Notes: generated by a model not told the origin, from the letters alone. A stretch of DNA of 37,491 bases from Candidatus Sediminicultor quintus (GCA_001773955.1 MEYH01000003.1:1-37491); one strand, 5' to 3'; numbered from the stretch's first letter, positions 1-9,622 are shown. Translations and numbers: made by a program.

Positions 1-1
1 A

Positions 2-310
2 ATGCAAAAAATAAGAATTCGCTTACAGGCATATGATCACAGAATATTAGATAATTCTACCTTAATGATAATAGATACTGTAAAAAGAATTGGCGGGAGA
101 TTTTCTGGTCCTATACCTTTACCAACAGAAATAAATAAATATTGTGTCTTACGTTCGCCACATGTGGATAAAAAGTCAAGGGAAGAGTTTGAAATGAGAA
201 CTCACAAGAGATTGATTGATATATTAGAGCCCTCCACCAAGACTATAGAAGCATTAATGCATCTTGATTTACCATCAGGCGTAGACATTGAGCTCAAAAC
301 TCTGGAATAA
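2..310 (+). CDS. rpsJ: 30S ribosomal protein S10
   Basis: S10 is a small-subunit head protein and, as NusE, a partner of NusB in antitermination. The 102-residue product has the family's opening ([16 protein letters not shown]), the SGPIPLPTE loop, the [21 protein letters not shown] segment and the closing LPSGVDIE. The length equals that of typical bacterial S10, so the ATG at base 2 is probably the true start, but no ribosome binding site can be checked because the window begins there. It is the first gene of the S10 operon. It is followed by an unusually long 244-base gap full of repeats before rplC, where most bacteria have a short spacer. Confidence 0.96.
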   Translation: MQKIRIRLQAYDHRILDNSTLMIIDTVKRIGGRFSGPIPLPTEINKYCVLRSPHVDKKSREEFEMRTHKRLIDILEPSTKTIEALMHLDLPSGVDIELKTLE

Positions 311-554
311 AAGGTTGGCAACAAAATAGTCGTTAGTGAATAGTCGTTAGTAGGAGTGGTTGTTCCGTATATCTTTGGATTAAAATGTAGGGGCTCGATG
401 AATCGAGCCCGAATAATGGCGGGGCGGAACCCAACATTGTTTGAGTGCCGCCTCCTACGGAAAAAAATTAAAAAAAGAGAAGGATAAATAAGGGATTAAA
501 AGATTTCGAAGCGATACGAAATACGAAATATTAGACTCGGAGGTGAATGTAAAA
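311..554 (+). repeat. Repeat-filled rpsJ-rplC spacer
   Basis: This gap inside the S10 operon starts with family-1 words (TAGTCGTTAGTGAATAG). It continues with a GTAGGGG...CTCCTAC element at about 387-458, whose left part is a perfect hairpin (GGGCTCGAT-GA-ATCGAGCCC), and ends with family-2 words (CGATACGAAATACGAAAT) next to the rplC ribosome binding site CGGAGG. No ORF of interest was seen. Confidence 0.75.
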
Positions 555-1178
555 ATGGAAGCAGGAATATTGGGAGAGAAATTAGGAATGACAAGGATAT
601 TTGCTAAAGATGGAGAATCTATTCCGGTAACTGTAATTTTAGCCGGCCCCTGTCAGGTAATACAGAAGAAAACTATAGAAAAGGATGGTTACAACGCAGT
701 TCAATTAGGTTTTAAGGAAGTAAAAGAGAAAAAAGTTTCCAAACCCATAGCTAACCATCTTAATAAATATAAAGTAAAACTAATAAAGCATATCAGAGAA
801 TTTAAGGTTAACGATTCCAATAAATATTCATCTGGTGCAGAAGTAAAGGTAGATGTTTTTAAAGAAGGTGACAAGGTAGATATTGTAGGAATATCTAAGG
901 GAAAAGGGTTTGCTGGTGCAATTAAGAGACATAATTTTTCAGGTGGGCCTAAAACCCATGGCCAGAAGGAGTATTTTAGATCAGTTGGCTCAATGGGTGC
1001 TACAGATGCAGCTCGAGTATTTAAAGGAAAAAAATTGCCAGGACATATGGGAACAGATAGAGTTACGGTGAAAAATATAGAGGTAGTAAAAATTAACCTC
1101 GAAAGAAATTTAATTTTAGTTAGAGGTTCAGTTCCCGGTGCAAAAGGAGCGTTGCTTGTCATTAATAAAAATGGGTAA
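555..1178 (+). CDS. rplC: 50S ribosomal protein L3
   Basis: L3 is an early-assembly 23S rRNA-binding protein whose long loop reaches the peptidyl-transferase centre. The product shows the N-terminal ILGEKLGMTRIF motif, the central GKGFAGAIKRHNF/SGGPKTHG loop and GSMGATDAARVFKGKKLPGHMG, all characteristic. I place the start at the ATG at 555, giving 207 residues. The ORF-track start (GTG 543) lies inside the CGGAGG ribosome binding site at 538-543 and would add four residues not seen in the family. rplD follows 35 bases downstream. Confidence 0.96.
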   Translation: MEAGILGEKLGMTRIFAKDGESIPVTVILAGPCQVIQKKTIEKDGYNAVQLGFKEVKEKKVSKPIANHLNKYKVKLIKHIREFKVNDSNKYSSGAEVKVDVFKEGDKVDIVGISKGKGFAGAIKRHNFSGGPKTHGQKEYFRSVGSMGATDAARVFKGKKLPGHMGTDRVTVKNIEVVKINLERNLILVRGSVPGAKGALLVINKNG

Positions 1179-1213
1179 TTTAAGTATATTTTACCAGGGG
1201 AGGAGGATTTTTT

Positions 1214-1837
1214 ATGATTGCTTTATCAGTTCATAATATTAAAGGAGAAAATGTTGGAGAAGTTTCCCTAAAAGATAATATTTTTAATACTAAAGTAAAT
1301 AAATATCTTGTTCATCAAGCGGTTAAGCGTTATTTGGCAAACAGAAGAAGAGGGACTGCTTCTACAAAAAATAGAAGCGAAGTAAGAGGTGGAGGAGCTA
1401 AACCCTGGAAACAAAAGGGAACTGGAAGGGCTAGAGCAGGAACTAATAGCTCACCTATTTGGGTAGGAGGCGGAATTGTATTTGGGCCTGCCCCGAGAGA
1501 TTATTCCTTTTCTTTGCCTAAAAAAATGAAAGTTGCCGCCTTAAAATCGGTACTATCAAATAAGGTAGAGAATAAAGAAATTATAATTGTAGACAATTTA
1601 TCATTAGAAGAAAATAAGACTAGTAAGATGGTGGAAATTTTAATAAATTTGCAAGCATTTAAAAAACCATTAATAATAATTGAAAAAGAAGATAACGGAA
1701 TAGTACAAGCAACAAGAAATATTAAAGGGGCACAGGTTTTGCCCGTTTCTAAAATAAATACCTATGATCTTATAAACCATGAAAAGATAATAATTACCAA
1801 AGAAGCTTTGAAGCGAATTGAGGAGGTGTTAATATAA
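1214..1837 (+). CDS. rplD: 50S ribosomal protein L4
   Basis: L4 binds 23S rRNA domain I and lines the exit tunnel; in some bacteria it also represses its own S10 operon. The 207-residue product has the basic tunnel loop with RRGTASTKNRSEVRGGGAKPW and KGTGRARAGTNSSP, the strongest signature of the family, then GIVFGPAPRDYSFSLPKKMK. The start ATG is preceded by GGGGAGGAGG. Its stop codon overlaps the rplW start by one base (TAATG), indicating translational coupling. No autoregulatory leader can be judged here because the operon promoter lies outside the window. Confidence 0.96.
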   Translation: MIALSVHNIKGENVGEVSLKDNIFNTKVNKYLVHQAVKRYLANRRRGTASTKNRSEVRGGGAKPWKQKGTGRARAGTNSSPIWVGGGIVFGPAPRDYSFSLPKKMKVAALKSVLSNKVENKEIIIVDNLSLEENKTSKMVEILINLQAFKKPLIIIEKEDNGIVQATRNIKGAQVLPVSKINTYDLINHEKIIITKEALKRIEEVLI

Positions 1838-2124
1838 TGCCTTCAGATAGAGATGTTATATTAGAACCAATAATTACAGAGAAAACCGTAAGATTAAAAA
1901 AAGAAAATAAATATGTATTCAAGGTAGATTGGCAAGCCAATTCCACTGAAATTGGAAAATCTATTGAAGAGAAATTTAAAACGAAAGTTGCAAAAGTAAA
2001 TATTATGAAGATGTTAGGTAAAAAGAAGAGTTTAGGAAAATACTCTGGAAAGACATCGCATTGGAAGAAAGCGATAGTTACCCTAAAAAAGGGTGAAAAA
2101 ATTAAAGAATTAGAAAATATCTAA
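1837..2124 (+). CDS. rplW: 50S ribosomal protein L23
   Basis: L23 sits at the tunnel exit and is the docking site for trigger factor and SRP. The 95-residue product shows ILEPIITEKTVRL and YVFKVDWQANSTEIGKSIEEKF, then VNIMKMLGKKK, in the standard order and length. The start overlaps the rplD stop by one base. rplB begins 34 bases after its stop. Confidence 0.95.
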   Translation: MPSDRDVILEPIITEKTVRLKKENKYVFKVDWQANSTEIGKSIEEKFKTKVAKVNIMKMLGKKKSLGKYSGKTSHWKKAIVTLKKGEKIKELENI

Positions 2125-2158
2125 TGTATAAAAGATATTTAAGGATGGTGTAGATTAA

Positions 2159-2992
2159 ATGGCGGAGATAAAAAAATTCAAACCTACTTCTCCTGGGAGA
2201 AGATTTATGACCATTTCAACCTTTGATGAAATAACTACTGATAAGCCAGAAAAATCTCTAACCGTAGGACTTAAAAAAAGAGGCGGAAGAAATAATCAAG
2301 GCAGACTAACAGTTAGGCATCAAGGCGGTGGAAGTAAGAGAAAGTATAGAATAATAGATTTTAGGAGTCAAAAAGAAGGAATTCCGGCAAAGGTTTTTAG
2401 TATTGAATATGATCCTAATCGTTCAGCACGAATTGCTTTACTTAAATACTATGATGGAGAAAAGAGATACATCCTATGTCCGGCAAATTTAAAAGTGGGA
2501 GATGTAATTATATCCGGAAGAGATGCAGATATTAAGGTAGGAAATTCAAAATCATTAAAAGATATCCCTACTGGTACATTAATTCATAATATTGAATTAA
2601 GATCAGGACAAGGCGGCAAATTAGTTCGTTCAGCCGGAGCAGTAGCTCAACTTATGGCCAAAGAAGGAAAATATGCTCATGTTAGATTACCTTCAGGGGA
2701 AGTGAGGTTAATTCATTTGGAGTGTAAAGCCAGTATCGGGCAAATTGGTAACCTTGTTCATGGAAATTTATCGCATGGTAAGGCAGGCAAAAGTAGATGG
2801 TTAGGGATAAGACCAGCAGTTAGAGGGGTTGCCATGAATCCTATTGATCATCCCATGGGCGGTGGAGAAGGAAAGAGTTCTGGGGGCAGACACCCTTGCT
2901 CTCCAACCGGTATGCTGGCAAAGGGTTATAAGACCAGAAAAAAGAATAAACCTTCAGATAAATATATTGTAAAAAGAAGGACGAAAAAATAG
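2159..2992 (+). CDS. rplB: 50S ribosomal protein L2
   Basis: L2 is a primary 23S rRNA-binding protein needed for subunit joining and peptidyl-transferase activity. The 277-residue product has the N-terminal [12 protein letters not shown], the RNA-binding [13 protein letters not shown] stretch, [18 protein letters not shown], and the C-terminal [26 protein letters not shown], which includes the conserved histidine near the catalytic centre. The length is normal. A weak AAGGATGG ribosome binding site precedes the ATG, so some coupling to rplW is plausible. Confidence 0.97.
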   Translation: MAEIKKFKPTSPGRRFMTISTFDEITTDKPEKSLTVGLKKRGGRNNQGRLTVRHQGGGSKRKYRIIDFRSQKEGIPAKVFSIEYDPNRSARIALLKYYDGEKRYILCPANLKVGDVIISGRDADIKVGNSKSLKDIPTGTLIHNIELRSGQGGKLVRSAGAVAQLMAKEGKYAHVRLPSGEVRLIHLECKASIGQIGNLVHGNLSHGKAGKSRWLGIRPAVRGVAMNPIDHPMGGGEGKSSGGRHPCSPTGMLAKGYKTRKKNKPSDKYIVKRRTKK

Positions 2993-3017
2993 TAAATAAG
3001 GGAGGCAGTTGTTTTAG

Positions 3018-3302
3018 ATGTCTAGATCTTTTAAAAAGGGACCTTATATTGATGAAAAATTATTAAGTAAAATTAGAGAACTAAATCAGAAGAGACAGAA
3101 AACTATCATTAAAACTTGGTCTAGAAGGTCAACTATTTTTCCTATAATGGTTGGACATACCATTGCTGTACATAACGGTAAAAGACATATCCCAGTGTAT
3201 ATTACCGAAAACATGGTAGGTCATAAATTAGGAGAATTTTCCCCTACTAGGATTTTTAAGGGGCATAGTGCTCATACTGAAAGAGCAACCTCGTTAAAGT
3301 AG
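3018..3302 (+). CDS. rpsS: 30S ribosomal protein S19
   Basis: S19 forms a head dimer with S13 near the A-site tRNA. The 94-residue product matches the family end to end: [62 protein letters not shown]. The ribosome binding site is AAGGGAGG. A 157-base A+T-rich spacer separates it from rplV. This is longer than usual for this operon but, unlike most gaps here, shows none of the recognisable repeat words. Confidence 0.96.
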   Translation: MSRSFKKGPYIDEKLLSKIRELNQKRQKTIIKTWSRRSTIFPIMVGHTIAVHNGKRHIPVYITENMVGHKLGEFSPTRIFKGHSAHTERATSLK

Positions 3303-3459
3303 TAAATGATATTAGGTAGTAAAATATTAACAAATCTTTTGATTTGATTACTTATTATATAGGTAAATTAAGAAATTTTATTTAAATTTATTAAAGATTA
3401 TCAAACAATTAATTTTTATTATTGCAGAAAAGCAAATAAATTAAATTAGGAGGAAAACA

Positions 3460-3804
3460 ATGAGTATAAAAGCAGTAGGTAAATATTTACCTATATCTGC
3501 TCGCAAGGGAAGACAGGTTTTAGATATTATTCGGGGCAAGAATGCTGGCGAAGCTCTCTTAACTATGAAGTTTCTTCCTAACCGTTCAGCTAAAATGGTA
3601 TACAATGTTTTAAACTCTGCGATTTATAATGCACAAAATAATAATGATATAAACGTAGAAGATTTATATATATCCGAAGCCTATGCTGATGAAGGACCTA
3701 TAACAAAAAGATTTAGACCTCGGGCTATGGGTAGAGCAAGCAAAATAAGAAAAAGAACTAGTCATATTACCATTATAGTTGATCATAAAGGGGAGGGGAA
3801 GTAA
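3460..3804 (+). CDS. rplV: 50S ribosomal protein L22
   Basis: L22 spans the large-subunit body and lines the exit tunnel opposite L4; its hairpin is the site of macrolide-resistance changes. The 114-residue product has SARKGRQVLDIIRGKNAGEAL, the LNSAIYNAQNN helix and the hairpin tip RFRPRAMGRASKIRKRTSHI. The start ATG follows AGGAGG at a good distance. Its stop is immediately followed by the TTG start of rpsC. Confidence 0.96.
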   Translation: MSIKAVGKYLPISARKGRQVLDIIRGKNAGEALLTMKFLPNRSAKMVYNVLNSAIYNAQNNNDINVEDLYISEAYADEGPITKRFRPRAMGRASKIRKRTSHITIIVDHKGEGK

Positions 3805-4539
3805 TTGGGACAGAAAGTACATCCAAAAGGATTAAGAATTGGAATTATAAAAGATTGGGATGATAAGTGGTTTGCAAAAAAAGGTTATGCAGAAAATATA
3901 TATCAAGATTACAAAATAAAACAATATATTAAAAATCGTTTAAAACATGCTGGAATATCTTGTGTCGAAGTTGAACGTATAGCTGATCGAGTGAGATTAA
4001 CTATAAATTGCGCAAGACCAGGTATTGTAATAGGCCGAAAAGGGGCGGAAGTTGCTAAATTAAAAGAAGAATTGTCTAAATTTGTAAAAAATGATTTACA
4101 GTTAAAAATTATTGAAGTAAAAAAACCCGAATTAGATGCTCAGTTAGTTGCTGAGAGTATTGCTGAACAACTGGAAAGAAGAGGCTCTACTAAAAGATCA
4201 ATGAGGCAGGCAGCCAGCCGATCTATAAAAATGGGTGCTGAAGGGATGAAAGTATCTTGTTCGGGTAGAATAGGCGGGGCTGAAATAGCACGAACAGAAT
4301 GGCATTTAGAAGGTAGGTTACCTCTCCATACTTTGCGAGCGGACATAGATTATGGTTTTGCCGAAGCTAATACAACTTATGGTAAAATTGGTGTTAAGGT
4401 GTGGATTTTCCGAGGAGAAGTACTTCCAGCAAAAAACAAAGAGATATCTAACCAGAAAGAAGTAAACAAGGTTTTAACTGGCGAGAAAGTAGAAAAATCA
4501 AGTAGAGAAGGAGCACGGAAAGATGTTACAACCAGCTAG
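3805..4539 (+). CDS. rpsC: 30S ribosomal protein S3
   Basis: S3 lies at the mRNA entry channel and contributes to mRNA unwinding. The 244-residue product has the [14 protein letters not shown] start, a type-II KH domain with the GxxG loop (IGRKGAEV, about residue 75), and the C-terminal [34 protein letters not shown] block. Translation begins at TTG directly after the rplV stop, supported by GGGGAGGGG. The last ~35 residues are a low-complexity basic/acidic tail. Its final 17 bases overlap rplP. Confidence 0.96.
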   Translation: MGQKVHPKGLRIGIIKDWDDKWFAKKGYAENIYQDYKIKQYIKNRLKHAGISCVEVERIADRVRLTINCARPGIVIGRKGAEVAKLKEELSKFVKNDLQLKIIEVKKPELDAQLVAESIAEQLERRGSTKRSMRQAASRSIKMGAEGMKVSCSGRIGGAEIARTEWHLEGRLPLHTLRADIDYGFAEANTTYGKIGVKVWIFRGEVLPAKNKEISNQKEVNKVLTGEKVEKSSREGARKDVTTS

Positions 4540-4945
4540 AACAAAATTTCGAAAAACACATAGGGGAACCATGAAAGGATGTGCCCATAAAGGAGATTTT
4601 ATTGCTTTTGGAGATTTTGGTTTGCAGGCATTAGAGCCTCATTGGATAACCAGTGCTCAAATAGAATCAGCACGGGTTGCTATCACTCATGCAATAAAAA
4701 GAGGTGGAAAAGTTTGGGTAAGAATATTTCCTGATAAATCGGTGACTAAAAAACCAGCAGAGACCAGGATGGGTAAAGGAAAAGGAGCCCCAGACCATTG
4801 GGTGGCAGTAGTAAAACCTGGAAAGGTATTATTTGAATTAGGCGGAGTTGAACTAAATTTAGCTAAAGAAGCGATGCGGTTAGCCGCCCATAAGTTACCC
4901 ATAAAAACTCGTTTTCTTTCCAGAAACGAACAGGTGGTGGGATAA
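4523..4945 (+). CDS. rplP: 50S ribosomal protein L16
   Basis: L16 organises the A-site region of the large subunit. The 140-residue product has the N-terminal [81 protein letters not shown] and [13 protein letters not shown], a near-complete match to the family. It starts 17 bases inside rpsC, and its stop directly abuts the rpmC ATG, so rpsC-rplP-rpmC are tightly coupled. Confidence 0.97.
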   Translation: MLQPARTKFRKTHRGTMKGCAHKGDFIAFGDFGLQALEPHWITSAQIESARVAITHAIKRGGKVWVRIFPDKSVTKKPAETRMGKGKGAPDHWVAVVKPGKVLFELGGVELNLAKEAMRLAAHKLPIKTRFLSRNEQVVG

Positions 4946-5152
4946 ATGAAAGCAAGTGAATTAAGAGATTTGTCATTAGAAGAATTACAAAAGAAACTGA
5001 CTGATTTTAAAGATGAATTATTTAGCTTGAGGTTTCAAGTTGTTACAGGACAATTGGGTAATTCTATGAGAATAAAAGAAGTAAGGCATAATATTGCTAG
5101 AGCAAAAACAATTTTAAGAGAAATTGAATTAGAAAAAAACAAAGTAAATTGA
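4946..5152 (+). CDS. rpmC: 50S ribosomal protein L29
   Basis: L29 sits beside L23 at the tunnel exit. The 68-residue helical product has [31 protein letters not shown] and [19 protein letters not shown], which are typical. The ATG follows the rplP stop without any spacer; the GGTGGTGGG stretch at the end of rplP serves as ribosome binding site. Confidence 0.95.
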   Translation: MKASELRDLSLEELQKKLTDFKDELFSLRFQVVTGQLGNSMRIKEVRHNIARAKTILREIELEKNKVN

Positions 5153-5170
5153 AATAAAAAGGAGGCCTAA

Positions 5171-5428
5171 ATGCTGTCCGGAAATAAAATCAAAACAAAA
5201 ATTGGAACAGTCGTAAGTAATAATATGGAAAAGAGTATAGTTGTAAAAGTTGAATACCTGGTATCACATCCTCTTTACAAAAAGAGGATAAAAAAATCAT
5301 CTAAATTTATGGCACATGATGAAAAAGATACCTGTAGTATTGGCGATAAAGTAAAAATTGCCGAAACGCGGCCTTTAAGCAAAAGAAAAAGATGGAGAGT
5401 TACGGAAATATTAGAAAGAACGAAATAA
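5171..5428 (+). CDS. rpsQ: 30S ribosomal protein S17
   Basis: S17 is a primary 16S rRNA-binding protein with an OB fold. The 85-residue product shows [41 protein letters not shown] and the closing [18 protein letters not shown], all standard. GGAGG precedes the ATG. It is followed by a 275-base repeat-filled gap, whereas rplN normally follows closely. Confidence 0.96.
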   Translation: MLSGNKIKTKIGTVVSNNMEKSIVVKVEYLVSHPLYKKRIKKSSKFMAHDEKDTCSIGDKVKIAETRPLSKRKRWRVTEILERTK

Positions 5429-5703
5429 GATAATTCAGATTAAATAGTGAATAGTGAATAGTATTTAGTAATAAAACGAAAAATGAAAAGCGAAATGCAA
5501 AACTATAACTCAAAATTAAAAATTAAAGAAAAAGTTTTGAGTTTTGAATTATGGTTTTTCGCTTTTCGCTTTAACTTTTTAGTTGTATATCGAGATTGCC
5601 GCGCTCCGAACGCGATACTCGATACGCAATACGCGATACGAATTACTATTCACTAACTAACGACTAACGACTATATACTAATTAAGGAGAGAAGGTAGAT
5701 AAG
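5429..5703 (+). repeat. Repeat mosaic between rpsQ and rplN
   Basis: Three modules can be read. Family-1 words (AATAGTGAATAGTGAATAG) follow the rpsQ stop. A long imperfect inverted repeat of the AAAGCGAAAA type lies at about 5484-5572, with arms reading GAAAAGCGAAATGC and GGTTTTTCGCTTTTCGC. Family-2 words (CGATACTCGATACGCAATACG) lead into inverted family-1 words (ACTATTCACTAACTAACG) just before the rplN ribosome binding site. The inverted repeat would form a hairpin in the operon transcript. Confidence 0.75.
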
Positions 5704-6072
5704 ATGATACAGATGCAAACACGTTTATTCGTTGCGGATAATTCGGGTGCTAAAGAAATACAATGTATAAAAGTTTTAGGCGGTTCCCGTAGAAGATATG
5801 CTAAAATAGGAGACATTATTGTTGCTTCAGTTAAAGTAGCAGCAGTGGGAGGAACCTGCAAAAAAGGTGAAGTTATTAAGGCGGTTGTTGTAAGAACCAG
5901 GAAAGAACTTGGTCGACCAGATGGTTCTTATATTAGGTTTGACGATAATGCAGCAGTTATTATTAGTGATCAAAATGAACCGGTTGGGACCAGAATATTT
6001 GGACCAGTTGCTCGAGAATTAAGAAATAAAAATTTTATGAAGATAATTTCACTAGCGCCTGAGGTAGTATAA
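5704..6072 (+). CDS. rplN: 50S ribosomal protein L14
   Basis: L14 lies at the subunit interface. The 122-residue product is a textbook match: [44 protein letters not shown], then the [18 protein letters not shown] and [13 protein letters not shown] blocks. AAGGAGAGAAGG upstream of the ATG acts as ribosome binding site. rplX follows 18 bases after its stop. Confidence 0.97.
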   Translation: MIQMQTRLFVADNSGAKEIQCIKVLGGSRRRYAKIGDIIVASVKVAAVGGTCKKGEVIKAVVVRTRKELGRPDGSYIRFDDNAAVIISDQNEPVGTRIFGPVARELRNKNFMKIISLAPEVV

Positions 6073-6090
6073 AAAGGGAGGGATAGCGAT

Positions 6091-6423
6091 TTGGTTAACA
6101 ATAAAGTTGGTTTTAGAAAAGGTGATAAAGTATTAATTATCATCGGAGAAGATAAAGGAAAGAAAGGGAAAATTGTTCGTATTTTCCCCAAGAAGATGGA
6201 AGTAATAGTGGAAGGTGTTAATTTTTTAAAGAAACACTCTAAACCCACCCAAAAGGTTCCTCAAGGCGGAATAGTTAAGCAGGAAGGCGCATTGCATACT
6301 TCTAACATCAGATTAGTTTGCAACAAATGTAATACACCTACGGCCATTAGAAGAGAGAGAATTAAAGAGGGTAAAAGAGTGAGAGTTTGTAAAAAATGCG
6401 GAGAAATAATAGATAAGGTTTAG
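6091..6423 (+). CDS. rplX: 50S ribosomal protein L24
   Basis: L24 is an assembly initiator of the 50S subunit. The 110-residue product has the KOW motif near the N-terminus ([18 protein letters not shown]) and [33 protein letters not shown]. The C-terminus carries two CxxC pairs (CNKC at about residue 74 and CKKC near 101), a zinc-ribbon form known in many bacteria. The start is TTG after GGGAGGG. Confidence 0.96.
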   Translation: MVNNKVGFRKGDKVLIIIGEDKGKKGKIVRIFPKKMEVIVEGVNFLKKHSKPTQKVPQGGIVKQEGALHTSNIRLVCNKCNTPTAIRRERIKEGKRVRVCKKCGEIIDKV

Positions 6424-6434
6424 GAGGTTGAACT

Positions 6435-6974
6435 ATGCCCCGATTGAAAGATAAATATTTGAAACAAGTTGTACCAGAGATGATGAAAAAATTTAAATAT
6501 AAAAGCGTGATGGCTGTTCCCAGATTACAAAAAACAATAATTAATATCGGGTTAGGAAGAGCTATAAAAGATTCAAAAATTATGGATGAAGCAGTAAAAG
6601 AATTAGCTGTTATTAGCGGGCAAAGGCCTATCATTACTCGGGCAAAAAAATCTATATCTAACTTTGGAGTTAGAAAGGATATGCCAGTGGGTTGCAAAGT
6701 TACCTTACGGAGTGATAGAATGTATGAATTCTTAGATAAATTTATTAATATAGCTATCGCCAGAATTCGAGATTTTAGAGGTATTCCTTCTGATTCTTTT
6801 GATGGAAGAGGGAATTATACTGTAGGTGTAAAAGAACAGTTAATTTTTCCCGAGATAGATTTTGATCAGGTAACCAATACTTTAGGAATGAATATTACTA
6901 TTGTAACAAGTGCCTTAAATGATGAAGAAGGGAAAGCCCTTTTAGAATTAATGGGTGTTCCTTTTAGAAAATAG
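6435..6974 (+). CDS. rplE: 50S ribosomal protein L5
   Basis: L5 binds 5S rRNA in the central protuberance. The 179-residue product shows [84 protein letters not shown] and the final MGVPFRK, all diagnostic. AGGAGG precedes the ATG. A 218-base repeat-rich gap separates it from rpsN. Confidence 0.97.
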   Translation: MPRLKDKYLKQVVPEMMKKFKYKSVMAVPRLQKTIINIGLGRAIKDSKIMDEAVKELAVISGQRPIITRAKKSISNFGVRKDMPVGCKVTLRSDRMYEFLDKFINIAIARIRDFRGIPSDSFDGRGNYTVGVKEQLIFPEIDFDQVTNTLGMNITIVTSALNDEEGKALLELMGVPFRK

Positions 6975-7192
6975 TGTATATTTCGTATCGCGTATCTCGT
7001 ATTTTGTATATCGTATATAGTATATAGTAAAGAAAATAAAAAGAGAGAAAAAAATAGGAGTGTATTACATACGAACTTTACAGAATAAATAATATAAGTA
7101 ACCGTATAAAAACAGGAGTACTCGCTATAATTTGAGATACGAGTTATGAGAAATAAGTAAGTCATATTATGTACTAAAAAGGAGGAAATAGT
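6975..7192 (+). repeat. Family-2 repeat gap between rplE and rpsN
   Basis: Directly after the rplE stop comes a run of family-2 words (CGTATCGCGTATCTCG, then TATATCGTATATAGTATATA). The rest is A+T-rich with a partial inverse (GAGATACGAG) near the rpsN ribosome binding site AAGGAGG. No gene was found. Confidence 0.65.
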
Positions 7193-7378
7193 GTGGCCAA
7201 AACATCCCTAGTAGTAAAAGCTAAAAAAGAACCCAGATATAAAGTAAGGAAATATTTTCGTTGCAATATTTGCGGAAGACCTCGAGGCTATATGCGAAAA
7301 TTTGGTATATGCAGAATATGTTTTAGACAAATGGCCCACAGAGGAGAATTGCCAGGAATAACTAAATCAAGCTGGTAA
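7193..7378 (+). CDS. rpsN: 30S ribosomal protein S14, zinc-binding type
   Basis: S14 is a head protein next to S3 and S10. The 61-residue length and the two CxxC pairs (CNIC at about 24-27, CRIC at about 40-43) identify the short zinc-containing (type Z) form, as in Bacillota, Thermus and other lineages; the long zinc-free form is about 100 residues. [47 protein letters not shown] is canonical. The start is GTG after AAGGAGG. Confidence 0.97.
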   Translation: MAKTSLVVKAKKEPRYKVRKYFRCNICGRPRGYMRKFGICRICFRQMAHRGELPGITKSSW

Positions 7379-7440
7379 AAGATATATTTAACTAAGTCTA
7401 TTATAATGAGTTGGATTTAAAAGAGAGGAGGATATTATAT

Positions 7441-7839
7441 ATGAGTGTTGTAACGGATCCTGTTGCTGATATGCTAACTAGAATTAGAAATGCCAACAAG
7501 GTGCGGCATGATTCTTTAATTGTACCATCATCAAAGTTAAAATTAGAAGTTACTCGTATATTAAAAGACGAAGGTTTTATCAGAGACTATAGATATAGAG
7601 AGGATAATAAACAAGGTCAATTGACCATCTATTTAAAATATATTAATAAAGAAAAGACCATCAATAATCTTAAAAGAATTAGCAAGCCTGGATTGAGAGT
7701 CTATGCAAAAAAAGACGAGATACCAGAAGTGTTGGGTGGTCTCGGGATCGCTATAATTTCTACCTCTAAGGGTATAATGACTGGTAAAGAGGCTCTACAG
7801 CGTCATCTTGGTGGAGAAGTAATTTGTTATATTTGGTAA
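7441..7839 (+). CDS. rpsH: 30S ribosomal protein S8
   Basis: S8 is a core 16S-binding protein and, in E. coli, the repressor of the spc operon. I place the start at ATG 7441, nine bases after GAGAGGAGG, giving 132 residues beginning [18 protein letters not shown]. The track's longer version starts at a TTG upstream of that ribosome binding site. [52 protein letters not shown] and the terminal GGEVICYIW are family hallmarks. Confidence 0.96.
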   Translation: MSVVTDPVADMLTRIRNANKVRHDSLIVPSSKLKLEVTRILKDEGFIRDYRYREDNKQGQLTIYLKYINKEKTINNLKRISKPGLRVYAKKDEIPEVLGGLGIAIISTSKGIMTGKEALQRHLGGEVICYIW

Positions 7840-8015
7840 ATAAATTAGTATATAGTATATAGTGAAGAAAGTAGAAGACAGAATTCAGAAGCCAGAAGTC
7901 AGAATGAAGTAGTATATAGTATATCGTATATCGTGAAGAAAAAAAGTCAGGAGTTAGAAGCCAAGAGTCGCAATACAATATACGAAATACGCAATACGAA
8001 AATAGGAGGTTTTAT
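7840..8015 (+). repeat. Repeat gap between rpsH and rplF
   Basis: Family-2 words (AGTATATAGTATATAG) start right after the rpsH stop. AGAAGTCAGAA-type words (AGAAGCCAGAAGTCAGAA) follow, then another family-2 run, more AGTCAGGAG words, and inverted family-2 words (ATACGAAATACGCAATACG) that abut the rplF ribosome binding site. Overall this is an element with family-2 ends in inverted orientation. Confidence 0.7.
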
Positions 8016-8555
8016 ATGTCAAGAATAGGGAAGATGCCGATAACTATTCCTAAAGGAGTTAAAGTTGAATTAAATAATAATAAGATAAAGGTATCCGGAG
8101 AAAGAGGCGCTTTAGAGATAAACATTCATCCAGATATTCAGGTAAAGGTAGAAGAGGACAAGATTTATGTTTCCAGGCCTTCCGATGATAGATTTCACAG
8201 ATCTTTACATGGTTTGAGTAGAAGTTTGATAAATAATATGGTTGAAGGTGTGTTTTCAGGTTTTGAAAAAATCTTGGAAATACAGGGAGTAGGCTACCGA
8301 GCTGCTCTTGATGGTGGAAAAATGGTTATTCAGATAGGTTATTCTCACCCCATAAATGTTGACCCGCCAAAAGGAATTGAATTTGAAGTGGAAAAACAGA
8401 AGATAATTAAAATAAAAGGTATCGATAAACAGCTAGTAGGTGAAACTGCAGCTAAAATAAGATTATTGCGGAAACCAGAACCTTACAAAGGAAAAGGAAT
8501 AAGATATATTGATGAAGTAGTGAGAAGAAAAATAGGTAAAACTGGCGCAAAATAA
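8016..8555 (+). CDS. rplF: 50S ribosomal protein L6
   Basis: L6 supports the GTPase-associated centre. The 179-residue product has two repeated L6 domains: SRIGKMPITIPKGVKVELNNNKIKVSGERGAL at the N-terminus and, in the C-terminal half, EKQKIIKIKGIDKQLVGETAAKIRLLRKPEPYKGKGIRYIDEVVRRKIGK. AGGAGG precedes the ATG. rplR follows after a short spacer. Confidence 0.97.
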   Translation: MSRIGKMPITIPKGVKVELNNNKIKVSGERGALEINIHPDIQVKVEEDKIYVSRPSDDRFHRSLHGLSRSLINNMVEGVFSGFEKILEIQGVGYRAALDGGKMVIQIGYSHPINVDPPKGIEFEVEKQKIIKIKGIDKQLVGETAAKIRLLRKPEPYKGKGIRYIDEVVRRKIGKTGAK

Positions 8556-8609
8556 TCAATCAAAAGAACACTTTAGATATTTGAATTGTATCGGAAAGGA
8601 GTGCTATCA

Positions 8610-8975
8610 TTGGCTAAAATAAGTAAAAGATTAGCAAGGGTAAAAAGACATAAAAGAGTACGGAAAGATATATCCGGTAGTAGTGAAAGGCCGAGATTAT
8701 GTATTTTTAGGAGCTTAAAGCATATATATGCGCAGGTAATTGATGATAGGAAAGGAATAACTTTAGTTTCTCTATCTACACTCAACCCCGAAATAAGAGG
8801 GAAGGAAAAATATCAGGGAAACATAAAAGCTGCTGAAATGCTTGGCAGCTTGTTAGCCAAAAAGTTAGAGGAAAAGGGTATAAAAAAAGTAGTATTCGAT
8901 CGAGGAGGTTACCTCTATCACGGCAGAGTAAAGGCTGTAGCAGAGAATACTAGAAAAGGAAAGATAGTTTTTTAA
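8610..8975 (+). CDS. rplR: 50S ribosomal protein L18
   Basis: L18 carries 5S rRNA into the large subunit. I choose the TTG at 8610, seven bases after AAAGGAGTG, giving 121 residues ([21 protein letters not shown]). The track's start at 8586 lies upstream of that ribosome binding site. The family blocks [21 protein letters not shown] and the terminal [26 protein letters not shown] are clear. A 104-base A+T-rich spacer precedes rpsE. Confidence 0.95.
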   Translation: MAKISKRLARVKRHKRVRKDISGSSERPRLCIFRSLKHIYAQVIDDRKGITLVSLSTLNPEIRGKEKYQGNIKAAEMLGSLLAKKLEEKGIKKVVFDRGGYLYHGRVKAVAENTRKGKIVF

Positions 8976-9079
8976 TCTAAAAAAGATATTTAATATAAAT
9001 TCAGAAATAAGATAAATTTAGCAAAAAAAATTAAGAACCAAAAGTTATATTAAGAAAAAATGGGAGAGGAGGTGGATTA

Positions 9080-9622
9080 GTGCTAAAAATAGACCCTGAA
9101 GGTTTAGAGTTAAACGAGACAGTTGTTTTTGTAAATAGAGTAAGTAAAGTGGTAAAAGGTGGAAGGAGATTTGGCTTTGCTGCTATGGTAGTAGTGGGGA
9201 ATGGTGAAGGGATAGTAGGTATAGGTTATGGAAAAGCCAAAGACGTTTCCGAGGCAATTAAAAAAGGGGCGGTAAAGGCAAAGAAGAGTTTGATAAAAGT
9301 AAGAATAAAAAAAGGAACTATCCCTTATACAATTATAGGAAAATATGGAGCTGTTAATGTTTTTATGAAACCAGCCTCTCTTGGAACCGGAGTTATTGCT
9401 GGTGGTGCTGTTCGAGCGATATTAGAAGCAGCAGGATATCAAAATATTTTAACTAAGTCCTTAGGAAGTGATAATAATTTGAATATTGCCAAAGCTACTA
9501 TGGATGCACTTGTTAGTTTAAAGGACGCAAAAAATGTAGCAAAATTAAGAGGAAAAAGCGTGTTGGAGATGTATAGCCAACGATTACAACCAGGGGAGGT
9601 AATAAGTAATGAAATTATATAA
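9080..9622 (+). CDS. rpsE: 30S ribosomal protein S5
   Basis: S5 helps decode and line the mRNA channel. The 180-residue product has the double-stranded-RNA-binding N-terminal domain ([48 protein letters not shown]) and the C-terminal [29 protein letters not shown]. The start is GTG after GGAGAGGAGG. Its last 14 bases overlap rplO. In most bacteria rpmD (L30) lies between these two genes; here there is no room for it. Confidence 0.97.
   Translation: MLKIDPEGLELNETVVFVNRVSKVVKGGRRFGFAAMVVVGNGEGIVGIGYGKAKDVSEAIKKGAVKAKKSLIKVRIKKGTIPYTIIGKYGAVNVFMKPASLGTGVIAGGAVRAILEAAGYQNILTKSLGSDNNLNIAKATMDALVSLKDAKNVAKLRGKSVLEMYSQRLQPGEVISNEII

Noticed and set aside
701-1162. Reverse-strand ORF of 153 residues opposite rplC
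   Set aside because: It is a shadow of rplC with no ribosome binding site and no recognisable domain. The other minus-strand ORFs in the track are likewise shadows.
3303-3459. Regulatory leader between rpsS and rplV
   Set aside because: It is A+T-rich without a convincing hairpin, promoter or repeat word; nothing can be supported.
7103-7131. Internal promoter before rpsN based on TATAAT at 7126
   Set aside because: The hexamer 17 bases upstream (CGTATA) does not resemble a -35, and the region is repeat-derived.
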